Shown: positions 24,379 through 35,489 of the stretch, in pieces
How positions within the stretch are numbered: the stretch's first letter is position 1
Layout of the letters: every line of letters begins with the position of its first letter
DNA from: Coriaria nepalensis
Lineage: Eukaryota; Streptophyta; Magnoliopsida; Cucurbitales; Coriariaceae
Direction: 5' to 3'
Assembly (NCBI GenBank): GCA_027186245.1
Contig: CP114496.1
Location: 9,140,001 to 9,204,000 of the forward strand
DNA length: 64,000 bases
Program-made: the position numbers and the translations under genes
The notes under the pieces: model-generated
What the model saw: the letters and a program-made list of their open reading frames with translations, nothing else
The model's database searches: none
Told to the model about the DNA's origin: nothing

Positions 24379-24780
24379 GGGCTCATTTAGTTATATTTCT
24401 TTATGAGAATAAGAATGAGAATGTAAATGATAAGGAAAATGGAATGGAAATGAGAATGATGATTTTTTTTGTTTATGTTTGGTTACACAGGAAATGAATA
24501 TAAATGAGAATGAGAACGATAATTTTTTATTGTGTCCGTTTGAAGAAAAAATTTCAAAAATATACAAATATCACAATAGAATATAAAAAATACGAAGAAA
24601 AAAGTTCATATAAATGGATGTTTATTTTGATTCTCACCAAAGACACATATTTATGTGAGAATGAAATAATGACATTTTAATTCAAATGGGAATCAAAAAT
24701 CATTCTTATTTCATTATTTATTCAAACCAAATAGTGAAATTTGTAATCTTTTCTCACAAAAAATCGAACCAAACGAGCAC
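24379..24780. mobile_element. Harbinger/Tourist-type MITE
   Basis: This is a 402-bp AT-rich element flanked by the three-base target duplication TTA (24376-24378 and 24781-24783). Terminal inverted repeats are imperfect: GGGCTCATTTAGTTATATTTC at the left against GTGCTCGTTTGGTTCGATTTT read from the right. There is no coding capacity. TTA target sites and these ends are typical of PIF/Harbinger MITEs. Confidence 0.85.
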
Positions 24781-24954
24781 TTAGTGTTTAGTTAGTTATG
24801 CAGGAAATGACTTTTATTCTGAAAACTAAGGGCATATTTGGCTGGCAGTTCCAAAGCACATTTTGAAACGTGTTTTGAAAAAAAATATTTTTTTGGTAGA
24901 CATGATTTGATGGGGTATAGTAAAATATTTTAACTTTTAATAATTATAAAAAAT

Positions 24955-25150
24955 ATCTGTAAAAATTCAAAAATTATATTTTCAATTTCCTCTTCAATTT
25001 CATGTCGTCGCCTCCGCTATTGGAAAAAAAAAAGAAAGCAAAGTGTCGAGCTCCATCGATACTCGTTTTTTTCCAACAGCGGAGGCAACGGGGCATGGCA
25101 GCGTAAAATCGAGGAAGAAAATGAAAATATAATTTTTAAAATTTGTAAAG
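24955..25150. repeat. Long hairpin-forming inverted repeat
   Basis: The arms around 24965-25030 and 25070-25145 are complementary ('attatattttcaatttcctc' against 'gaggaagaaaatgaaaatat', 'cgcctccgct' against 'agcggaggca'). They meet near a small palindrome around 'cgagctccatcgatactcg'. It is probably the core of a non-autonomous element that begins near 24830. Confidence 0.7.
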
Positions 25151-25924
25151 GTATGTTTTAAGTTTGCAGCTTCTAAACGTCCAACATCATGTGTCTCATC
25201 AAGTTCATCATAAAATCATCCATCACCCTTGTTTGTGCTTATCTTCTTAAGTTGGCTGGGAAAGAAAATAGTGTTAACTGGTAGAATTCATCATCTTCAA
25301 GACAGAAATCTGACGTAGAACAGAAATGCGAAGGTAAAGGTAAATCTTGTTCGTAAACATATGAACGGATGTTATTTTGAATATCACTTAAATAGACGTT
25401 AAATAATTTTGGAATCCACCAAAATTTAAATCTGAAAATTCAATATTTTTTTTATCTCCTTAAAAAGCCTCTCTCGTCTCAAAAAGCTCTTAATCTACAA
25501 GATTAGGAATTTTTTAATAAAAACAAAATTAAAATACGAAAATATCCTTAAAACTTGCGAAAATAAAAGAATATTTCAAAACAAATAAATAATTAAATTT
25601 GATTCCGAAATTTTGTCACCGTAACTCAAAATGACAATATCACACCTTACAAAAATTATAGGAATTTTAAAAACACTTCTAAAAAGGACTCGCTCTCCCA
25701 AATCATATGTCCGAACTGAAAATTATGTGTATATTTCGCAAATCCTATTTATTATGCTTTCTTTTCCAATAATTCCATGCTTAACTACCACACACCACTC
25801 TCTTTGTCTAACTGATTCGAGTTCTTGATGAACATGCGTCTCATCCAACATGTACTCCAATATACTGAAACTTGAAAACAAAGACTACAATAAAGGGTCT
25901 AAAGTACACTCTTATTTAGACAAG

Positions 25925-26913
25925 CTCCTGTCTCAAGTAGTGGGGCTGGCCATGGCCTCTTTGGATAGTACCAGTGAGCTCCAAAAGCCAATCAGCTAGC
26001 TAAAGTGGACTTGCATGATCGAATGACCAATTATCGAAAAGTTTCTACTCTTATTAGTAGGATACTGGGTCAAATCTATGGCGTTCTCCTTGTTGCTGTT
26101 CGATCACCCGAGAGTGAGAGCAAAATGCTTCGCTCAAAGAAAAACAGTGACAATTTATTGGGTTTTCTCTATAAATGAAGGGAAATTTGTTTGAAGATTG
26201 CTTGTTTGGTTAGTGACTTTATGATTGGAAATTTGCTAAAAATGTTAACTTTTTGACTCCCTAATCCAAATGCATTGACTCCAATTCTATTAGATTTCTC
26301 TCATCATTTATAACTTGTTGCAATTAGTTTGAAGATAATCAGATCATTAAAACTCAACTTGAGACTAATCTTGCTTTTACTATTTTATTGATTTTGGCTT
26401 TGTAAAATTTTCTATTTTGGTGCATGTTTGACTTCAAATGAAGCTATTCTACCCTCAAACAAGTTTGTTTAAGTTGGTTGGACCTCAAGCATGCCAAAGT
26501 TCATCATCTCACTTTTGATATTTTAGCACAAAACAAAAAGTTATTTTTTATAGAAACAGCTTTTGCACTTTGCTGTTTTTATTTGCTTTTCGCTAAGTAC
26601 TCAATTAGTATCTATTTCGTTTTGTTCCATCTAATCCATGATAATTAAAGATGTATCAGTTTACTTTCACTTTAGCTGTAATTATTTTGATTTGTAATAA
26701 TTTCTTTATTAAGTATTATTGTAATGAAAATCTTGTATTTTGCAAGTAAACAAATTTTATTAAAAATTAAGTTGTGTTCAGTTTTTTGCTCTCAACTTCA
26801 AAATTCTAACAAAATTTGCTTAATCAGGAGAAATAGTTGAATGGGTATAAGTGATGGGTGTACAGAAACCGACCATCTGATTAAGGTTCTTGCCGCTTTC
26901 TTAGAAAACCCAT
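25925..26913 (-). pseudogene. GUF1-like 5' fragment, copy c, split by a solo LTR
   Basis: On the minus strand the fragment starts at ATG 26913 (MGFSKKAARTLIRWS), is interrupted by the solo LTR at 26188-26811, and resumes to about 25925. The resumed part holds RNFSIIGH, a decayed GKSTLA block and a GHGQP-like end. It mirrors copy b in inverted orientation and lies head-to-head with pectate-lyase copy 4. Confidence 0.8.
26188..26811. mobile_element. Solo LTR with AAATT target duplication
   Basis: This is 624 bp beginning TGTTTGAAG and ending TTCTAACA (TGTT...AACA). It is flanked on both sides by AAATT (26183-26187 and 26812-26816). Joining the flanks restores the GUF1-like sequence seen in copies a and b, which proves the insertion. 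No internal region is present, so the element was removed by LTR-LTR recombination. Confidence 0.92.
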
Positions 26914-27473
26914 TTGAGGTTTTAATCGTTGATGAACAAAGGAACGAGTTTCGCTAGGGAGACGATGCTTAAAGGTAGAGTCTTGGCTCCGATCCGACTC
27001 TGTTTTAGACTTATGTATCTAGTACTCTTGACTTTTTTAATATGAAGAAAAGGGTTGTAGTATCAGCTTGCAATCGACATTCTTAGTCATGTTCAATAAG
27101 ATGAGAAAGATACTTGACATGCTTGATGAGTGGCATAGATTTTATAGCGGTATTGACATTCCTTTTTTGAAAGACAAGCCTGCCTTCTACAATAACAATA
27201 TGTATGTACGTGAATCACCAACCAGCAAAAGAATAGGTATAAGTTGGTTTATCCTCTACAGAACCGGACATGGTTCTCCATTTTCTTCGCTTTCCAATTT
27301 GAATTGAACCCTAGATTAAGCTTATAAATAAGACATCTTCTTGCCGATCTAAAACTCAACTTCCCCTTCAATACCTTAATAATTTGGTATGGCAAGGTCT
27401 GAAATAAATTAAATCCAGTTTGTCTCTATTCGATCGGAAGGTTAAAAGAAAAAAAATAAACCAAAAAATAGAC

Positions 27474-28873
27474 ATGTCATCTATTAAGTTGAGAGGGTTT
27501 GTGTTAATAGCTGTCTTAGCTGCAGTCATACCTACCCTTTATGCCGTTACAACTTCTGATGATAGAGTGCTTGCGGCCAGGGAGGCTAACGATAAGGCTG
27601 CCCATCCTGACCCTTTGAAGCAAACCCACCACTCAACTTAAATGCTCACAGGTAAATACTATGCACTAATCTTCCTCCAGAATTTTTCTTTCATTTCTGC
27701 TTTTGTATACATAAGCATGTTGCATGCATTTTGTTGGGTTTAATGAAGTTTTACCTGAATGCATCCAGGAGGATGCAGGGCGCGAATCTCACACACATAG
27801 CAAGGAACCTAGGGAGTACCGGGAGTTGCGTGTCATCTAATCCAATTGATAAATGTTGGAGATGTGACCCGGATTGGGAGGCTAATCGGAAGAAGCTTGC
27901 GTCATGCGTAATGGGTTTCGGACGCGGGACTACAGAAGGTGCAACTGGTGAAATCTACGAGGTAACCGATGCATCAGATAACGATTTGGTGGAGCCTAAA
28001 CCCGGTACTCTTCGATATGGCTGCCTCCAAGAAAACCACTTTGGATCATATTCAACCAAGACATGAACATCAAACTGAATGGGGAGCTTATGTTGACACC
28101 CGACAAGACCATTGACGGGCGTGGAGCTAAAGTTCAGATTGCAAATGGTGGTTCGTTTAACATATTTCTAACAAAGAATATCATCATTCACGGAATTCAC
28201 ATCTACAATATCGTAGGTCTCCCAGGAGGTCGTATTATCATAGACTCCCCAGAACACGAGGGAAGAAGGGGTCCGTCAGACGGTGACGCTATCGGCATCT
28301 TTGGATCATCAAATGCCTGGATTGATCATGTCTCCTTCAGTACCTGTGAAGATGGGTTTATCGATGCTATTAACGGATCCACTGCTATTACTATATCGAA
28401 ACCACGATCATGTCATTTTGTTGGGTGCCAATGATTCTAACACTGATGATGCAAAGATGCAAGTCACAGTTGCTTATAATCATTTCCATAAAGGTCTGGT
28501 TCAACGGATGCCTAGAGGTAGATCGGGTTTCTTCCATGTTGTTAACAATGATTATACTGAGTGGGAAATGTATGCCATTGCCGGAACCCATAATCCTACC
28601 ATTATGATCCAGGATAATCGCTTCTACGCTCCATCAAACCCTAATGCAAAGCAAGTGACATCACAAAACAAAGGTTGTCCGGAATCAGAGTGAAAGAATT
28701 GGAAATGGAGTTCAGAGGGAGATCAACTATTGAACGGAGCAATATTTGTTCAATCCGGAAGTTCAGTATCACATGGTGGGCCAGAAATGATCATGGCATT
28801 GCCAGTTGAAGGAATTGCTGCCATTACAGGCTCTGCAGGTGCTCTAAACTGTGTACACAAACAACCATGTTAA
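27474..28873 (+). pseudogene. Pectate lyase copy 4, full-length pseudogene
   Basis: Exon 1 is 27474-27651 and exon 2 is 27770-28873. Lesions relative to copies 1 and 3 are: loss of five codons after TTSDD; a two-base deletion that ends exon 1 at a stop (THHST*); loss of one A near 28034 (LQEN instead of LQEKP); a deletion of about 16 bases near 28400 in the SNCHFTKHDH motif; and a TGG-to-TGA change near 28691. Everything else, including both splice sites, is well preserved, so inactivation is relatively recent. It is the inverted partner of copy 3. Confidence 0.93.
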
Positions 28874-29059
28874 TGTACGCATGGAGGGAAATTTGAACCC
28901 AAAAATTATCTTATTTTTGTGTTAATAATAAATGATATTTCTACAGCTATTTGTTGTTACTTGGTTTCTTCATTTATGATCGATCTGTGATTATGGTTTG
29001 AGGAGGGAAAATTTATTAGTAATTTTCAGTGCTTGATTCCCGAACTAACAGAAATTGAA

Positions 29060-29700
29060 AATTTCCCTGTACATTTAACTTGCCGGATCAACATTTCATG
29101 GCTATACTTTTACCTATGAGTATGCAAAGCAACAATTTTCCCTTGATAACATCCCTCTTGCCGGCCCGGCCAGTTTCTCCAGACAGCAACGAATTGCTTC
29201 TATTGTTCTACATGTAAAAGAATCCATTCTAAACTCATTAAATTGATTCTTCTAAACTGATCCATCCATCTAGAGGTGGGGATATTTCATAAAAGCTAGC
29301 TTATTGATATGCAAGAATGCTCTGCCAACAATACAAATAGTGTTCGATGTTACAAAGATAACATCCATACAATGTACAGGTTTGCTGTAAACGTTGCAAA
29401 TATCCTGATTTGTAACCTTATGTTTACTTCCCAAAGCATCAACAGTACTCAACAAGTAGGATTCCACGTACTATATCTCCATTGCGGAGGTAGTTAACAT
29501 CTCTAGACAGGGTTCAAATTCCATCAGACCGTACAAATATGGATTTGTTCAGACCGATAGTCCGGAACTCCGTTAGCAGATTGTGTGAATAAGAAGTGAG
29601 TATGTTGAAGTAATTGGACCACTTGAGTTAAATTAAATGAAATGTTCCGACTACTTCAGCGAATGAGGGAGAAAAAGAGAGGAGAGAGGTGCACACTCTC
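29060..29700. repeat. Inverted copy of the 7880-8030 and 9060-9425 segments
   Basis: 29060-29540 matches 9060-9425 in reverse complement, and 29580-29700 matches about 7890-8000 in reverse complement. The psbC-containing insert of 8066-9050 is absent here. The right-hand copy thus shows the arrangement before the organelle DNA entered the left-hand copy, or the insert was lost here. Confidence 0.65.
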
Positions 29701-30965
29701 ATTTGCCTGATTAAGATGATTAAAAGCAATGTGACTTGCATCGAAAGTATCACCGTGACCCATCATCATGACATCATTGTGGTTTGTCATATAACAATTC
29801 GAGATAGTAATTACAGTGGATCCGTGAATGATATCTATATGCCCATCGGCACAGTTGGACATGGTGATATGATCAATCCAAACGTTCGATGATCCAAAGA
29901 TGCCGACAGCGTCACCGTCTGACCTAGTCCTTAGCCTTTGTGTTCCGAGGAGTCTCTGATTATACCTCCTGGAGTGATGCGATATGGTGGATACTGGATA
30001 CGCAGCCCGTTAATGATATGTTGGAAATCAAGCATTGTCGAGGGAAGGAAAATTGATGAACACGAGTTAATGAACTCCAAAATATAATTGAAATTTTCTT
30101 TGTTTTTGCTGAAAAATAGTTTGCTTCATTCATCATTTTTTTTTTTTTAATTACAAATACATATCTTAAATAAAATAAGATCACATCAACAGTGACTTTC
30201 ATGATCGTTCTTCTAGACATGATTACAAACACAATTATGCTGCTAATAAATACAAACTAAAACTTTCTTCACCTCCTGAAGTCAATAACCAAATAGATCT
30301 TAATGATCTAAAAATCTTCAATTTGTTTCACAAAACATGATGCCAACGATCACTTAGACTTCACCCAATTTCTGAATCTTCAAAATATTGAGTAGAATTT
30401 GAATTATCCCGTTTACTTATACTTGAAGTAATTGAACTTGATCAAAAAATAGCTTCTGCAACTTGAGTTTTATAACTTGAGCTACACAATTCCAAATTAA
30501 GTGATTCCAATGCTCACAAGTCAGAATTGATCACTTTTAATTAATGGTTTAGAAGTCAACACAAAAAACAAAATAAATCAAAAAATCAACCACTCTATGT
30601 TTTATTCAAAATGCAGAACAAGCATTTTTGACATGATAATATTCTTGGGGGAAAAAATATTTCAAAAGGAACCACCATATGCAATGTGAACGTTAGCCCC
30701 ACATGCGTCAAGGGTCTTGTTAGGTGTCAACATGAGCTCCCCATTCAGTTTGATGTACATGCTGAGCTTGAATACGATCCAAAGTGGTTTTCCTTGGATG
30801 CAGCCGTATCGGTGAGTACCGGGTTTAGGCTCCTCCAAGTCATCATCTAATGGATCATTTACGACATAGAATCTATCATCCGCGGCTCCCGAAACCCACT
30901 GCGCAATTTGCAAGGTTCTTCCCTAGGTGCTTGCTATGTGTGTGAAATTCACATTCTCCATCATC
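29650..30965 (-). pseudogene. Pectate lyase copy 5, divergent fragments split by a solo LTR
   Basis: The minus-strand pieces at 30640-30965 (FYVVNDPLDDDLEEPKPGTH, KPLWIVFKLSMYIKLNGELM, LTPNKTLDACGANVHIAYGG) and 29650-29985 (MSNCADGHIDIIHGSTVITI, NHNDVMMMGHGDTFDASHIA) are separated by a solo LTR. The CWRC segment and the 3' third are missing. Some motifs (HND, MMMGHGD) are closer to canonical cell-wall pectate lyases than to the other copies, so this lineage diverged earlier. Confidence 0.88.
30019..30633. mobile_element. Solo LTR with TGATA target duplication
   Basis: This is 615 bp from TGTTGGAAATC to TTTTTGACA. It is flanked by TGATA at 30014-30018 and 30634-30638. Removing it rejoins the pectate-lyase reading. 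Its sequence is not obviously the same family as the solo LTR at 26188. Confidence 0.88.
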
Positions 30966-31643
30966 CTGCGTACATAAAATCATGAGTACTTCGAACGCAA
31001 CAAAATGCAACATGCTTTTGTACATAAAATTAGTATATATTTACATGCATATGAATTGTGAATGAATCAAGAATAGTATTTAATATTAACCGAAGAGTAT
31101 GTAATCCATAGCACTAAACTATCAATTCTTTTTTTTTTGACAAAAACAATTCCACTTTTTGGATGGAATCAATGCATTAGTAAAACTCTTGGGTCTAAAT
31201 CCTAATTTCATTATAGTTCAGGGAATCAATCCTAATTTTGTTTTCAAATTCAGATCTCCTATGGAGTATGGACTGTAGTTTACTCGTCGCACGTGCGCAC
31301 TTGACTGTTATCCACAAACGCCATTGCTTGCGGTGTTGGCGCCACAAGGAAACGATCGGTTAACCGGCGTTTTAATCACCGTTAAATAATAAATAAAGTC
31401 GGCAAAATAAATAAAATAAAATAAAAAACTGGAGATTATAAAAGTAGAAATCAACGGCTGGAACTGATAGAATCTGTTCTATAATAGGATCCAACGGTTC
31501 AAGCATTTTATTATATTCTAGATTATAGGGATGGTGAAACCGCCTACAAATACTTTCAGTCTGCCATTTTCACTTCTCAGAGCTTCAGACAGTAAAGGTT
31601 CACCTTCTTCACCTCCATCACAATCTTCATTTCTCAAGCAAGC

Positions 31644-33380
31644 ATGGCCAAGAGACCTGGACTGTATCCTGATATCGGCAAGAAAGCCAGAGGTAATCTC
31701 TCTCTCTCTCTCTTCTCTTGCTCTTGCGAAATTTATTTATTTTTTCATTTTTTTTATTGATGTTTTAGTGGTATTGTTGTTTATCTATGGAAAGTTGATC
31801 CTATTTTTCTGTTTGAAAGATCTTCTATACAAGGATTACCAGAGCGACCACAAATTCACCATCACCACCTACTCGCCGACTGGAATAGTGCGTTCTCTGC
31901 CCTCTCTATTGATTCATTTCTCGAAGCTAGGGTTTATGATTATGATTTTTGTTGATGATCAAATGATTTCAAGATTGTGAGCTCCGTGCGCTTAAAAAAA
32001 ATCTGCAGGTTATCACGTCATCAGGAACGAAGAAAGGTGATCTGTTGCTGACTGATGTTAATACTCAGCTGAAGAATAGAAACATCACTGCTGATATCAA
32101 AGTTGACACAAGCTCCAATGTAAGTCGAATTGCTCGGCTTTAGCTTTCCTCTCTTTGATTTTAGAATCTCCACTCACTCTGCTTCACTTCACTTCACTTC
32201 ACTTCATTTCTTGACTTCAAGTCTCATGGTAGCCATTGTTATAGATGATCCGTGATGTAGGGAAGCTCGAGCCTTATTTTCCTAGCTATCTTAGTTATAT
32301 ACCTAATGTTTTAGATAGCATTACAATTACTTCCGAAAGTAATGTAATCCATTGAATCTCTTATGGCTTGTGGTACTGTTCGTCTGGGAACTTAAATTTG
32401 AAGGACTGAGGACACTTTCATTAGATAAAGTAAGCTAGAGCTTTGGTAGTACTGCAGCTGGTTAATTTGAATATTAATTTTCTTATGGTTCATCTGACTG
32501 TCTGAGTTACTGAAGATATGTGTTGTTATCAGCTTTTCACCACCATTGCTGTTGATGAACCTGCTCCCGGACTGAAAACAATATTTAGCTTCAAAGTTCC
32601 TGATCAGAGGTCTGGTAAGGTAAGCTTCATAGCATGTGGTTTGTAAATAATAATTTATTGCATCTTGTTCAAGCACAAGCCTTTGTCTAAGATGCATTCT
32701 GATTTTTGGTATTAATGGAAAACAGGTGGAACTCCAGTATCTACTTGACTATGCAGGGATAACCGCAAGTGTCGGATTGACTGCAAATCCTATTATCAAC
32801 TTCTCTGGTGTTATTGGAACTAATGTTCTTTCACTTGGCACCGACCTATCATTTGATTCCAAGACTGGCAACTTCATAAAATCCAATGCTGGATTGAGCT
32901 TCTCCAATGCAGATTTAATTGCTTCATTGACCCTGTAAGCCCCCTTCATTCTGCCCTGTATTTGTTCTAGATCCTATTGTTTGTACCCACCATTAATAGT
33001 CTGTCTAGCTAGTGTAGTTTAATTAGTAGTTAAGACCTTATCTGAAGGAAATTATTTCCATTTGATGATTTAGGAATGACAAAGGTGATTCTTTGAGTGC
33101 ATCATACTACCATACCGTGAATCCATTGTCAAGCACAGCTGTTGGTGCAGAGGTTTCTCATAGCTTTTCGACCAATGAGAACACGATCACTCTTGGGTCC
33201 CAGCATGCACTCGATCCATTGACCATGGTCAAGGCAAGGGTGAACAATTCCGGAAAAGCTTCGGCCCTAATTCAACACGAATGGCGTCCAAAATCGTTTC
33301 TCACTGTTTCTGGAGAGGTGGATACTAAAGCCATTGACAAGAGTGCAAAGGTCGGACTTTCTTTGGCTCTCAAGCCATGA
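31644..33380 (+). CDS. VDAC: Voltage-dependent anion channel (mitochondrial outer-membrane porin)
   Basis: The product is a beta-barrel porin for metabolites and ions in the outer mitochondrial membrane. Six exons are placed by GT-AG sites: 31644-31692, 31820-31887, 32009-32119, 32533-32619, 32726-32934 and 33074-33380. The frame is continuous through all junctions. The start [20 protein letters not shown] is the plant VDAC N-terminal helix. Later blocks include [77 protein letters not shown] and the eukaryotic porin signature region near the C-terminus ([10 protein letters not shown]). Total length is 276 residues, normal for the family. No lesions are seen. The 200 bases upstream are the only promoter candidate, and no element stands out. 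Confidence 0.97.
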
Positions 33381-33829
33381 GGAGAGGGCCGATTTTTAAC
33401 ATAGTGGTGAAGAGCATAGGTTCCTTTTGGTTGTTGGATGTCTTAACTAGAGTCAAGTGTGTCAATTTCCTTAGGTTTGGTCGTACAAAATTAAAGTTCC
33501 CTTTTCGAGGATATTGAAATCTTCAATTGAAGAGTGTGGTTCCATCTATTGGAAATTTTGTTTTTGCCCCATTTACATTATTTTTTGTGATTTTTGTCCA
33601 GACTATTCATGCTAATACTGAAATGGAGAATATATACATATATATATATATATTAATATAATCTTTCATACTAAGATGTCATGACAAACAAACAAGATAA
33701 TGCACTTCTTAGAAATCACTAAATACTTGAATCCAAATTGCCTTGAACGTTATAAAGGTACTATAAAACATAGCATACTTCTTCTGCACGTCTCTTAAGT
33801 AAAAACCTCACCCATTAGACGATAATTAG

Positions 33830-35031
33830 GAGTGGCTGCAAGTTGATTGCAGCAGCCCATCTCAGATTTGGGTGGCGATATCATTAACGGAGCCGGGACC
33901 ATGAGAGATGAAAACAGCTGATGATTTAGAGGAAGCTCCAATTTCCTTCATGGTGTCAAAATACTGAGTTATAAGCACTATATCCAATACATATTTAGGT
34001 GAAGTCCCAGGCATGTTGACCGAGAAACAGAGCACACAGTCTCTCAAACCATCGACAATTGCTTGGTGTTGACGAGCTATTCCCACTCCTGACAGAAACT
34101 TGGCCTCGGCTTCACCCTCTGCTCGCTTCACTTGCACTATTTTCTCTGCTTCTGCCTTTTCATTTGCAGCCACTCTACTCTAAGCCTATCCGCTTGTAAA
34201 AGGCCACGGAGCCAATTTGACGTTGCTGATTAATCAATTTATTAGTTATTTTAAAAAGGGAGAAAATTAGATATAATATATTTTTTACCGGCATTGATTT
34301 CGTTCATGGCTCACTTGACATGTTCGTCCGGTACTATATCGACGATGAGTGTCTGAACAATCTCGTATCCATAAGTAGACATAGCCTACATTATCAATTT
34401 TTGGTTGATTGATTAACTAAATATTTATGAGCTTTATTAATTAACTTACATCACTGATCATCACCTTTTCGAGTTCATCCTCAACAGCTTTAGCAATTTT
34501 ACTCTTCTGTTCAAACACATCGTCCAAATCCAGCTTTGGAACACTTCCTCTAATCACTACAACATTACAGAACTTAAACTGGCTTCAGGTACTCAATATT
34601 TCAAGAAAGTTTAGAGCATTATGTAAGAACGATCCAACTTACCATAAAAAACATAGGCTTGGATCTGGGATTTGGTGTTACTAAGTTTCTAGAAAGCATC
34701 ACTTGCTTTGTCGGCAATCGTGCGATCCTGAATCAATGCCACAACATTCACAAAAACACTGTGCTGTGCCACAAAATTAGGAACACAAACTTAGGAACCA
34801 GGAAAAGGGAAATTTAAAGAGATGCATAAAACAAGTTTCTTACCTTAGTTTTGGTCTCACAACGAACATCTAGTTGTTCAAGCGAAGGGTGAGACGGCCA
34901 GCAACTTGGCTTCCGATACACCAAGGAACACAGTGCATCCCTGGCTCAAGCACATCCTTAAGCTTTCCGAACCTCTCCTTAATCACGACTGATGATTGGT
35001 CCACTTTCACACAGCAGAACAAGTTTTCCAT
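33830..35031 (-). pseudogene. Hypersensitive-induced reaction (HIR) protein, pseudogene 1
   Basis: HIR proteins are prohibitin/SPFH-domain scaffolds of the plasma membrane involved in defence cell death. Family sequence runs from [19 protein letters not shown] through [65 protein letters not shown] and [13 protein letters not shown]. The gene is broken at least five times. A base is lost in RLEQLDV (near 34880), a tyrosine codon is TAG in DAFYKLSNT (near 34690), an arginine codon is TGA before AMNEINA (near 34317), AGAGT is duplicated near 34180, and the final QIRDGLL has TGA for arginine. Intron boundaries are still present, so it is an unprocessed pseudogene. Confidence 0.9.
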
Positions 35032-35489
35032 TTCCACTTAACCTAAAACAGGGCACAAAACAGAGCAAAGTTACAGAGTGTTGTTCAAAATTAAAACTTC
35101 ATTCTAACTAAAGCATCAAAGGTGACAGAGAGAGAGAGAGGTACCACAGTGATGAAGAACTGAAAATGAGGAAGAACGATTCCAGAGAAGGCAAGAGTTT
35201 CAGTTTCTTATATAGAGAAGAAACTTACGAAGAAAAATATTATTGATTAAATGATTTTTTTTTTTTTAAAGGAAGGATCCACGAAATTTATTATCAAAAA
35301 TTTGGAAAATTATTGACGATGGTCAGTTGCAAAAGCAGTTTTACCATTTTAATCAAACGCGTCGAATTCAAGTTGCAGATTCAGGTAAGCTTCTATTCAT
35401 AAGAGTACGCAGTGTCGTAGTGCTAAACAGAACGAAATAAGGAAATTCATAATCAATGCATGCATTTTCATGGTCAGAAAGCACTATTT

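Noticed and set aside
29500..29535. tRNA-like B box ('gggttcaaattcc')
   Set aside because: There is no A box or cloverleaf around it, and the B box does not end in the expected C.
31531..31980. Plus-strand frame of 149 codons
   Set aside because: It runs out of frame through the VDAC first exons and introns.
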